From the NCBI GenBank assembly GCA_022835595.1, contig BQUP01000005.1:186001-250000 (forward strand): DNA of 64,000 bases. The letters run 5' to 3'. The notes below the pieces were generated by a model. That model did not search any database and was not told the origin of the DNA. It worked only from the letters and a program-made list of their open reading frames with translations. Shown piece by piece: positions 47,539 to 57,762 of the stretch. Both the position numbers and the translations under genes were made by a program. The stretch's first letter is position 1. Every line of letters begins with the position of its first letter. The stretch is from Cystobasidium ongulense (Eukaryota > Basidiomycota > Cystobasidiomycetes > Cystobasidiales > Cystobasidiaceae).

Positions 47539-47856
47539 GGGAAAACTTCGATGTTTTGGATACAAGGCAAGGATGTCGCAATGCCTCGAGGCGAGGTGGG
47601 AAGGACGGCAAGGTGGCGATTGACTATCAAAAGCACGATAGAATAAGCAGCTTGAGCATAGTTGCAGGTTATTACTATGCGCACGTTCTTACTATGTTAC
47701 AGAGTGCGGAACTTTGACCGGGCGAAAGTAAAGGGTATGGACCTTTTAAGCTACATCAATATTGCACGTGGGGGAACAGGTACATGCGACATGGCTTTCC
47801 AAAGGCATAGCCCGTATTGAGCTACACCCGTGCAGCTTGTTCTGCTTTACTCAGAA
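47539..47856. other. Intergenic region between NIPA-like and intronless genes
   Basis: About 320 bp, containing the promoter of the NIPA-like gene and the 3' UTR of the next minus-strand gene. Nothing distinct is seen. Confidence 0.4.
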
Positions 47857-50800
47857 TCACTGATTATTTGTTACAGTATGCATACCCAAGATCTGTACCT
47901 GCTGATTCTCAGGCGGCGTGGTGTCTTTAGGTATCTTTCGTTTGACTGGGCGCTCACGTAATTTGGTATACGGTGCTTCGAGCTCAACGATGCGTCTTCC
48001 GTAAGCGCCTAACTTGGTCTGTAGGGACATCTCTACCCCATTAAATTCGTCCTCTGGGGTAGCTGGCGCTGGTTGGGGAGAGGGTATATCTTGAAGGGGA
48101 AAAGCAATATAGTCGTGTTGGTAGTACTCTTCAGGATAGACATGACATTGCCGTTCAATGTCAGACGGGACAGTTTGCACTGGCTCAGTACATTCATGCC
48201 AGTAGTCGGAGATAGGCGTATAGCATGGCTGATGCTCAGCCGGGATGTTATCCCGCGGCACATTTAAGGCAGATGAGGGAAGATGGTCGCGTATGAGTAT
48301 GCCAGACGAGTAGGCTTCCTCAGGCGAAGGTGTCGCTCCATCATAATCGAACTTTGTGAAAGACACACTTTGATAGGATGGTGAAGGGTACTCCTCATAC
48401 GCGTCATCCCAGTTGGAAAGGCAGGTCGATTGAGCTGGCACTGAGCTGGCTGTCGCAAGAGCTTGACTTTTGTCATTCGCAGCCAGCAGAGATCTTGTAG
48501 GTGAGCCACGCTGACAATACTGATCTTCTGGTGTCACCGATCCCTTCGAAGCTGCCAGAGGGGTCTGCTGCAGGTAGTTGGAAATACATGAAGAGCTTGG
48601 GGCGAGAATAGCACGTCCAGCAGGGGTATTGAATGTAGCTTCGTTGCTTGAGTTAACCTGGAGGTAGCTTGGATAAACTTCGCTCGAAGATTTGTCTGGG
48701 CTTTCGAACTCCTCATTTTCATCGTACCACAAAGCAGAGGGGAGTCCCGAAAAACTCTCATCTTCGACCACAAATCGATCTTGTATTGATTCGTAGGCGT
48801 GACTGGTAGTGTTAGTAGTGCGTAAAGTAAAAGGTCTGACTGAGTTTGGTCTTCTCGTCTGTGTACTCATTGGCATGAGGATATCGCACAAATCTAGATC
48901 CTTCTGCTCGGGCGAACGCGATGACAAGTTGCCTTCTATAGGTCTAGTCATAGGAGCTGGGGCACATAGTGTTGGCGGGTGATTGCCCGAATGCGGCTGG
49001 AAAATACTGCGCTGTGACTTTGGCGAGCTAGTTTGGTGAATATGCGCGGGCGTTTCAGCAGCAACTACAGAGACTTCCGCTCTTGATGAAGTGTCTTGGA
49101 CTGCCTCTTGGATGGTGATTTTCTCAGAAGTATGTGCGTGAGCCGCAAGTATAGGTCGACCTCGAATCTGCTCTTCATCCTCGTGGATGTGCCTATTTTG
49201 GCGATCTTCCTCGTGGCCGCGCGCTCTAGTGACATTGCGCATGCCAGCCTTTGCATGCGAGTACATCAGCTGAAGAGGTAGATGACCAGGAGCCAGCTGT
49301 GCTTTCTTGATGTTTCCTTTGCCTTTGCGTAAGACCTGTGTTTTATCATGCTTCGATTTGCTGTTAACATGATTCTCCTTGCCACCTTCGCCAATTGCCG
49401 CCTCCAATGCTAGTAAAGTCTGTTTGTTCACGAGAGTGTTCAGATTTAGGTGTGAAAGAGGTTTCTTGCGTCCCGATTTGCTTGTATCATCCTCACTTTC
49501 GTAGAGCTGGGCATCATCCTCTTTTCCCTTTTTTCGTCTTGGTACCCTAGGTTTGCCTAATCGTGCTTTCGCTGCCTTGTCTTGAAGGATTTTGAATTCT
49601 GTTTGTGATATGCGGCCTAGTATCATGAGCCTTAGCTCACGGATGTTTTGGTAATCCTGACTTTCTTGATCAAAATGGTCATCGTGGAGACGTCCAGATG
49701 GAGGCGGTATAAGGTATCCCATCTCTAGAGGCTTATATCCTGGCCGTAAGTCGTCGTCTTTACAGTGTTGGGGTGGATATACTAGCAATTGTTCATACAC
49801 GTACTGCTCATACTTTTCGTGTTTAGCCGCAACATCTATGGGCCCTTGGTGATCAGTTAAGCATCCATCTTGATGCTCAGTTTGATATGGCGAGGATGAA
49901 GCAGGTGCAGATCTGGTCAAAAGGTTCCGCTCGAGACAAGCTGACTGTGGACGCTCATACGAGGGAGCACCAAGGAGCTTGTCGGAAGACTGGTGTTCTC
50001 TGCGTTTTCTGGCAAGGCGACTCGAGCTGCGTGTTTGAGTGACATGTGGTCTCGATTTAACAGTCTTGCACATCTCGTCATGTTGATCCTGAGGTGTGAC
50101 AGTGTCAAGATTGACAGCGTTGTAGATGTGTCTTGAAGAGATGCGATTCACATTGTATTCGTGATAGGTGCTATTGTTTGAAAGAGTAAGGGCATTTGAA
50201 GAAGTTTGGATGCGCTCCTGGCTCGGACTACTCCCTCTATGCTCTCTTGACCGGGCTTCCTCCTCCGATTCACTTTCCAACGCAGACTGGCGAGTGGCGG
50301 CTGCTTCTATGCGCGAAGAGGTGGTCACACCGGTGATGTCCTCGAATTGTTTGATAGCAGCGCTTCTAAGGACACTCTTGTTCTTCTTTTTGCTACTGTA
50401 CGTGGGATTGGTCTTGTAAATAGAGCGAGTTGTAGGCCTGCTGATCTCTGTATTTTGCTCGTTGGACGTGTCATGGTGCGGATGGAGCCGCCCGGGAGTC
50501 TCGGAAGGACGAGAGGTTTCGTAAGTCTGAGTGCATCGTACTTCTTCAAACTGATTGTCATCATTACGCGTATTTGAAGAATGTCTGTAGGCTTGAGCAA
50601 TGAATGACTGCTTGGTTTTCGAAGACTGAGTGCTCCGCTTGTCATTGTCATTTTGAAGCCTGCACACCTCAGGGAACAGGAGATGAAGAAGGTCGTCACT
50701 ATATGTGCTGTGCAGTGGTTGTATTTCTTGCCGTTCAGGGTTACAAATCTGGTGTGATGCTCTCCGCTTCAGTGGCGAGTGCTGTAGATGGGTTGTAATG

Positions 50801-51063
50801 CACTCGTTTTGTTGCTGCTCCAGGGACCTTGTGCACAGGCCAGCATCTTGCTCTTGTTCATAAGCATTCGGCCTGTCTACGAATGGTCTTGGACGCTTAG
50901 AAGCCCACGGAGCGCCTCGAGGTCGGCGTTGTCGAGGTGAAGGTGACAGAGGTGTAGGCAGGCAGTCGGAGAAGTCGAGGTCAGGACAAGAGGACGGCGA
51001 GCCTGAAGGTGTCATGGCCGTTCTGCTCATAAAGATAGCAAGTGTAGCTAGCTCATGCTGCAA
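47857..51063 (-). CDS. Large intronless disordered protein, up to 1068 aa, unknown
   Basis: One open frame of 1068 codons without an intron, in a window where genes this size have three or more. The first ATG gives MQHELATLAIFMSRTAMTPS; a start at the inner Met (MSRTAMTPSG, 51030) is as likely. The protein is rich in Ser, Gln, His, Arg and Glu and mostly disordered. Visible motifs are a KEN sequence (GEGGKENHVN, about residue 560), which in other proteins is a degradation signal read by APC/C, several basic nuclear-signal-like clusters (PRVPRRKKGKED, SGRKKPLSH), and a possible coiled segment LRLMILGRISQTEFKILQDK. The last 60 residues (MSLQTKLGAYGRRIVELEAP) look ordered. I do not recognise it. 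A nuclear or cell-cycle role would fit the motifs but is unproven. Confidence 0.7.
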   Translation of the reverse strand: MQHELATLAIFMSRTAMTPSGSPSSCPDLDFSDCLPTPLSPSPRQRRPRGAPWASKRPRPFVDRPNAYEQEQDAGLCTRSLEQQQNECITTHLQHSPLKRRASHQICNPERQEIQPLHSTYSDDLLHLLFPEVCRLQNDNDKRSTQSSKTKQSFIAQAYRHSSNTRNDDNQFEEVRCTQTYETSRPSETPGRLHPHHDTSNEQNTEISRPTTRSIYKTNPTYSSKKKNKSVLRSAAIKQFEDITGVTTSSRIEAAATRQSALESESEEEARSREHRGSSPSQERIQTSSNALTLSNNSTYHEYNVNRISSRHIYNAVNLDTVTPQDQHDEMCKTVKSRPHVTQTRSSSRLARKRREHQSSDKLLGAPSYERPQSACLERNLLTRSAPASSSPYQTEHQDGCLTDHQGPIDVAAKHEKYEQYVYEQLLVYPPQHCKDDDLRPGYKPLEMGYLIPPPSGRLHDDHFDQESQDYQNIRELRLMILGRISQTEFKILQDKAAKARLGKPRVPRRKKGKEDDAQLYESEDDTSKSGRKKPLSHLNLNTLVNKQTLLALEAAIGEGGKENHVNSKSKHDKTQVLRKGKGNIKKAQLAPGHLPLQLMYSHAKAGMRNVTRARGHEEDRQNRHIHEDEEQIRGRPILAAHAHTSEKITIQEAVQDTSSRAEVSVVAAETPAHIHQTSSPKSQRSIFQPHSGNHPPTLCAPAPMTRPIEGNLSSRSPEQKDLDLCDILMPMSTQTRRPNSVRPFTLRTTNTTSHAYESIQDRFVVEDESFSGLPSALWYDENEEFESPDKSSSEVYPSYLQVNSSNEATFNTPAGRAILAPSSSCISNYLQQTPLAASKGSVTPEDQYCQRGSPTRSLLAANDKSQALATASSVPAQSTCLSNWDDAYEEYPSPSYQSVSFTKFDYDGATPSPEEAYSSGILIRDHLPSSALNVPRDNIPAEHQPCYTPISDYWHECTEPVQTVPSDIERQCHVYPEEYYQHDYIAFPLQDIPSPQPAPATPEDEFNGVEMSLQTKLGAYGRRIVELEAPYTKLRERPVKRKIPKDTTPPENQQVQILGMHTVTNNQ

Positions 51064-52114
51064 TGATAGCGTGCGCGGTGTGGTTGTGTTGGTGGTACGT
51101 CAAGCAGGCCTTCTTTCAGAATTAGGATTTGTACCTCTTCGCCTCTGTCCAACTCGTAAAACTCGCAGCTCGTCGATACATGCCCTTGAGCATCATGCAG
51201 CATGTGCCATCATGCACTTTTCGAAAGCATTGGCCGTCTTATCAGCTGCGTCTACAGTAATGGCTGTTCTCCAAAATCAACCTGCAACGACGCAGAGACC
51301 GACAAAGAATGACCCGAAGCATCACCGTCACAAAAGTTGCTATGTTTCCTGACAACACAGGACGCTATTCCATGAACCACACGTATTGATCCCGCTAATC
51401 GCATCTTTGCAGCGTAATTAAGCGACCCGTCCGCTATGGCAGCAAGTAATGAAGGGTCCGCACACACCTTTGTTTGCTCGATCTTGCTAGTAATGTGTGC
51501 CACTGCTTTGCTAACTTGCAAAACTTCTCGAACTAACATACCTGGATTGCGTCGAAGGAGTATACATCGAAGCGAAGAGGACTGAGCTGCAGCCTGTCTG
51601 GCACATACACCCCGCCGAGCCAAAGATCGCAAAAGTACCCGAAAAAAAAGGAATCGGTTATCAGCAGACTTCATTGTATACAAGTGTATCCGATCCTGTT
51701 ACGCGTCGAATGAACAACGTCATGGACATGTGTATCAGAACTGGGCTGTATTGCTCGGTCAGGTAATGCATAAATGTAACAAATGAGCATGCGAAATTGG
51801 AGGATGTCCGTTCAACAAAATGTGAATACTAAGACAACTTGATGTTTTCTTTTGCTACACAACGATTGAACAAGTAAATAAATAAAGACAGTCGAGGGTG
51901 ATCCTAAGCACTAATGATCCTAGAATATAGAACTCCCACTTCTTGACAACTTCTTTACAATTTTGCATAGTGTTGATTTTTGCCAATGGTGATTGGCGAA
52001 ACGTGTTTAAAGGGAATTGAGGAGTTTGTACAAAGTCCAGCATTGGAGTATCTTTATATGGAATTTCCAGCTCTCTCCAATAGAAGGTTTAATCAATCGT
52101 ACGGACGGGTCTTT
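51064..52114. other. Intergenic region between two minus-strand genes
   Basis: About 1.05 kb: promoter of the intronless gene and 3' region of the arrestin gene, AT-rich towards 52100. A minus-strand open frame at 51252-51683 has no recognisable content. No repeat or RNA gene is seen. Confidence 0.4.
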
Positions 52115-55100
52115 TCATGTCTTGGTTGAACTTCGTCTAAAGAATGAAAAAGCCCCGGACATTCCACTCTTGACTCTCCTAGGTGAATTGCCCCCGGTAT
52201 CTTGCTGGTTGTGACTATACTGAGATGAAGCTAGACCAAGACCAACAATTGAATTGCTACTCGAATCATGGGAACTAGCTTTCGTCATACTCGTTGATGA
52301 TCTTGCTGAAGTAGGTGAGAGTAGGGAAGTATGCGATGTCTTGACAGTTGTCGAGGCTGGTGGTGTTATTTCGAGGAGAGCACTCGAGGATGAAGATGAT
52401 ATTAGAGCATCACTACCTCCTTTCGCAATTACAGCAGAGCGATCGTCCGTTTCTGTAACTTTCCTCTTGTTGCTTGCAGCACTATTATTGGCTGATGGGA
52501 CAACATGACGTGCGGTCCGTTTGGATGATGTATAGGGAACAGTAGACTTAGGAGGGACCAGTTCCTCCCTTATGATTGGCGTCCTAGGCGTCGACCCAGG
52601 AGCAGCATTATCATCTGGTTTCAAGCTGAATCCAGAAAATTCCGCGAATAGTCCATTAACGGTAGCATTAGTAACTTGAGAATAATTATAATGGCTCTCA
52701 GCGAATCCCGAAGAAGAAGCTTGAGAATGGAGATCTTCTTCTATCGTAGAGTTAATGGATTTTGGAGATTGTTCGGATGAAGACGGAGATGTCGATGATG
52801 AAGTCATACTTGAATATGATGGTGGTTCAGATGATGATGTACTTGAGACTGTTGTCGACATAGTATTCGTCGTCTGAGATGACAAATGAGATACTTCCGC
52901 TGAAGCTGTAGCATCGATGGTGAAATTGCCTGTAGAATTCGAAAATGTGCTCCAAGCTGAACTTGTCACTCCGGTACCCGCAGCAGCAGCACTAGTGATA
53001 TCAACTCCAGCTGAGCTTCTCGGTCTCCCAATACCTCCACCCAGCGTACTACTTTTACTACTATTAGCAGTATTGGGTCTACTTCTACCACTACCAGTAG
53101 TTCTCGGTCTTGTCGTGAAAGAAGAAATAACAGATAAAGAAGGTGATACTGCTTCCAAGAAAGGAGATCCAATAATAGGACTTAGATCAGAGGTTGAACC
53201 AAAACGTTGTCTTGTACGTAGTGGTGTTTCTAAATAAGATTCTGTACTTTGTTCAGAAGACCGTCTTCGTACTGTACTTGAACGTGGTGTAATTTCGTCT
53301 TCCGTTTCAGAAGTACTAGGAAGAGGAAGTGTAGGAGAAGAAGATGAAGCACCTGTCCCAACTCGTGGAGAGACAGATTGACTCGTTCGAATTCTAGGAG
53401 CCGATGTAGACGAAGGTGGTTTACTGTTATGCTGACTAGCAGAAGTAGATGAGGATGAGATTTTCTTTGAACGAGCTCTCTTCTTCTTCTCTTCATCTTT
53501 CTCAATCGTAGAATCTTCATTATCATCACTACCACCAAATAATCTAGCTTCAGCTTTTTGGATAGCAACAACTTTCCCCCTCATATCATAAGCTTTTTTC
53601 CTTTCTTCACTAGAAACAGTAGATAAATAAATCTCAATCTTAGCTAATTCAATAAAACTATTCTTGCTTTTATATTGTATTTTCGGTACGAAATAAAATT
53701 TGGAATTTGCACAAGAAGTAAAACAAGTTTCTCCTAGAGCATAATGATATAATGATTTTGATTTTGGTAAATTGCCTATTATTTTACCTTGCCATGTTGG
53801 ACTAGTGAATAAACAATCTATTTCGAATATAGCTAATGTGGCTATTTCTTCTCCTTTCTTTTTCTTATTATCTTGATTACGAGAATGAGCTGAGGAGGCT
53901 TGTGTGATTGGTATGGGCGCAGGTGGGACGTATACATGCTGCTGCTGCGATGGGTACTGTTGAGGCCGCACTGTCGAATGCGACTCCTTTTGTACGCTAT
54001 TTGAACTAGTTCCATTACTGAATAAACCAAAGTATGATTCAGAGGTAGATTCTATATATTCTCCAGGAGTATGAGCTTTGAGAGGAGGTGGAGTAGGAGG
54101 CATGTAAGTCGAAAACGAAGAAACAGTAGAAGCATTCGATAAAGCTGGTGGTGTTGTGACTATCAACGCTTCCGTAGATTCCGATTTCATTTTAGAATAA
54201 GAAGAGGTAGTGAGATGCGCTATAGGTGGTGGAAGGAGGATATTCGAAAGAAGACCTCCTGAGTTGTTTCTTGTATATTTCGGTGCTTTGCTATACGATA
54301 ATCTATCTTTAGAGGACTGAGCTTCAGATGATTGTCTGGAGAAACGAGCAGATGATGACCCGTTCGATGCAGAGCAATAGCAAATCTCCCTTCTCAATTC
54401 GACAATGACCTTCTTAGGAGTTTCTGCCATTGCGTTCTTCTTTGACAGTTGAACTTGAAACTGGACAGGATCACTTGAACCGAAAACAGAAATTGGGGTT
54501 GTGATATTGTAGCTCAAAGGATGTGTATCATTTGAGGAAGAAGCCCATGTCAGGGGTGGATTGAGAGATGGGAGTGGTGCATATGAAAGGAGTGCAACTT
54601 GATGTGATTTAATGATCTTGTCGCCGTGTATACCTGATGGTCGATGTGAGATGACTGTGCGAGGTCAAAGGAGAGGTGAGAGTGAGAAGTAGAAGTAGAA
54701 GTAGTTATTGAGGCGAGAGTGGGTAATCGAAGGTACAGTATTTGCACGAGAAAGAAAATGAACAGGAACAGGGTCAGGGTCAACAAACGCAACTAATGAG
54801 CATTCGAGCCAAAGCAAAGTCGATGTAGAAACCACTTTCTAACGGGGAGATCGAATATGAAAAAGGAAAAAAAACATACCAGCTTCAACAGTCCACCAGA
54901 TTCTCCAATTCTTATAAATCATCGTACTTTTCGCACCACCTTTTTCAATTGCATTTATTGGAATTACAATTCTCCACGCTTTTGTGAATTCGCCTAGTGT
55001 TGCATATTGTAGAACATTCGATTGAGATGATGTAGAAGAAGAAGAAGAAGGTATCGCTGATGATAATGAAGATGAGTGTGATACTTCTCTTGAACGAGGT

Positions 55101-55627
55101 GGATAGGCGTGTTGAAGTGATCTTTCTAGACTTGAAGAGCGGGATGAAGAAGTTGACGATGATGATTGCGTTGCGCTATCTGATTTATTAGACGATGTTG
55201 AAGGCGATGGAGGGCTCCACATCTGTACGCTCTTTTCATAAAGCACCCTGCCTTTGGCATTATTCCCACTTGCACTTGTAGAAGAACTTGCCCCCCCTCT
55301 CAGAATGTCCGAGATGGAATAGCCTGATGGATTGGACGATGATCCACCGAGACAGCTTGAGGAGTGGTAACCTGAGGATGAAGATGCTCTCTCGCTGGGA
55401 CCGGTGGAAGTGCTAGCATCCGTTGTAGGAGGAGGAGCGCCACCATCGACGCTCTCGTAACATCTGACGCGCACCACGAGCGAGCTCGCTTCTACGCTCT
55501 TCAAGTCTTCTTCTATCTTTACGCGCACTACGCCAGCCAGAGTGACTGGAGTCATGCCTAGGCAGCCAGTGGAGGGGAAAGTGCGCGCGCCATTGCCTCT
55601 GTGAGGGGTGAGGGTGAGTTTGACCAT
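52115..55627 (-). CDS. LDB19/ART-type arrestin-related trafficking adaptor, 1088 aa
   Basis: Arrestin-related adaptors bring the ubiquitin ligase Rsp5 to plasma-membrane transporters for endocytosis. The exons (complement) are 55627-54880 and 54633-52115, joined over a 246-nt intron that restores WWTVEAGIHGDKIIKSHQVA. The N-terminal arrestin lobe shows TLAGVVRVKIEEDLKSVEAS, LVVRVRCYESVDG, RVLYEKSVQMWSPP, GEFTKAWRIVIPINAI and STMIYKNWRIWWTVEA. The second lobe has PLSYNITTPISVFGSSDPVQ, KKVIVELRREICY, FEIDCLFTSPTWQGKIIGNL and FYFVPKIQYKSKNSFIELAK. Both lobes are cut by Ser-rich inserts. The last 400 residues are Ser/Thr-rich and disordered. PxY-type ligase sites are possible (EPPSYSS near residue 890). 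The second exon is clearly richer in A+T than its flanks. Confidence 0.8.
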
Positions 55628-55693
55628 GTTGGCGGCTGCAAGCCTGGGGTGACGGTGTGGATGGTAGACCGGGTAGACCAGAAAAGAGAGACA

Positions 55694-55714
55694 GAGAGAG
55701 AGAGAGAGAGAGAG
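55694..55714 (+). repeat. (GA)n microsatellite
   Basis: About ten tandem GA units just upstream of the arrestin start codon; on the coding strand this is a (CT)n run in the probable 5' leader. Confidence 0.9.
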
Positions 55715-55795
55715 TATAGAAGTCACCTGCTCCAACAAGCCAGACGACACCCTATGCTAGTCGCTCCGCTGTCCCGCTCTGCTGCACTCCCCTTG

Positions 55796-55815
55796 CCCTC
55801 ACTCACTCACTCACT
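55796..55815 (+). repeat. (ACTC)n short repeat
   Basis: Four tandem actc units, 170 bp upstream of the arrestin start codon. Confidence 0.8.
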
Positions 55816-57762
55816 CGCTGATCAGCTCGACCAGGCCGGGAATGAACGAACGAGACGACGACGACGAGCAGCCTCAACGGCGAGCAGCGAGGGCCATTGA
55901 TGGCATTGCTGATGGCGACTGTTGAAGCGCAGGTAAGCGTGTGGATGGCGGTAATAGTAATCCTTCTTTCCCCTGCTAGACTACTATTGCTACTGTTGCT
56001 GTATTATGCACTAGCTCTGTCGCTGGCTAGCTAGTACAGTATCCAGTGTCGGCCACCGAGCTGAAGTCGAGTGACTTGTGTGGACTGACTGAAGTGCTAC
56101 TAGTGGTATAGTAGTGGATTGGATGGGCCTTGCTTGTTCACTGGGCCATCATGCGAGTACTCGACGAGCTTGCTGCCTTCCCACTCGAGCGTGCTTCCTG
56201 CCGTAGTATCGCCTGCTGCTGTCGCTAGAGACACTGCAGGCCAGCTAGAACTCCCCGTATGATGATGGCTGAAGCAAGACTAGATAGTCGAACAGGGACA
56301 CAGCCAGCTGTACTACTAAGTTACTCGTAGTTACTCCTCCTCCTCGTGCTGCTAGCTGCAACTCGCCCGCTCACGTGGATCTACCCTAATCACAGGCCAG
56401 GCCTTTTGACGGAGCTTATTCAATCCCTAGACAAAGTTTGAGTGTAAAGAGCAGTGTGCCCGCGCGCAGCATGTGCATGCGTTGTCAGGTATGGCTGTTA
56501 CAATTAGTAATGCTCCTATTAAGATGCATTACAAGCGTTCCTTTATTGCTATCAACATTGTCATTGTAATTGTAATTGTAATTAACAATGATGGATGTCC
56601 TGTCAAGTCTGATGAAAACGCGTGTCTCGCTCGACATCCCGAGTTCAGATGATCCGCGCGATCGGCGAATATATTCACGCTAGGATACAATACAACCGCA
56701 CTAGTCTTCTTTCGGATATCTCGGAGCAAACACGAAAACTGTCTCCGGACCGCCTCAACTCTGTTCTTGCTTGCACATGTGCATCATCTTTGCTTCTAAA
56801 TCTGCGAACAATAGTGCCGGATGACTCCGGATCTGATGGCCTACTATCATCCTGATTCATGCGGCTTGGATCAGACGAAAATGGCCAAGTAAAACGAAAC
56901 ACAAAAGTGAACCCTGCTTGGATCAGAGCATTTTCGAACACCTACACAGCTTGCTCGTGCAAAGTTAGTTGCTAATTTGGTCAGAGGGGGAGGTCATACT
57001 CCTTTACAGCTCATGACCAAGTACCAAACTTCCCAAACGGCTACAATAGCCGCAATTGCAGCTACAGTACTGCCTCAGCTTGAGTGGAAGGGCAAAATAC
57101 CATCCCGTATATTACAGCTCATGCGGTAACGATTATTACACTTCCAGGCTGACATCCCACAACGGTAAAAGCCAGACTCGTGAATCAGCATTCAATGTCT
57201 AAATATAACGGATGTAATGCTGGTTGCACTAATCGTTGATATTAGCACCCAGGACAAGGTCTAGAAGAAGACTGCACTAACACCAGAGTCTCCTACGGCA
57301 CCTAGTGAAATACCCTGTCCAGTTTCAGTATACCTTGGGTCCATGCAATCGCAACACCTCGCCAAGTAGCTACAGCTTCCGTGAAAATGTTACTATATGT
57401 AAGAAACAGCGTGAATTACATTCAAACACTTTTCGTGTCATTCTATTGCAGTGTTTCAGGTTCAGAGCTATGTATTCAGCAACCATTATATGGACCTGCT
57501 AGAAGACTTACCTATCTTTGTGCAGCGTAGTCTGCAACACAGCAAGAAACGCTTTTGGTAGCAGAAATATCTCACTGCAATAGGCAGAAGAGAACCTGGA
57601 ATTACCGTAGGAAGGCAATATATGTCCAAGGATGTACCATACCATACCGTGCCGTCTTGACAAAACACGTGATCGAAATAAGTTGTTTATCGCGAGGGCT
57701 CACAAGCTGGATGTTGGTTGTTCACCATCCATACGAGCGAATATGCAAGCTCGCTAGCCAGA

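Larger units (their letters stand above)
55628..57762. other. Long divergent intergenic region between the arrestin and BUB1 genes
   Basis: About 2.1 kb between two divergent genes. It contains a (GA)n run, a short actc run, and stretches of ctgctgct/ctagctag-like simple sequence near 55980-56350. No gene, RNA or transposon is seen. The 5' leader of the arrestin gene probably occupies the first part. Confidence 0.45.
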
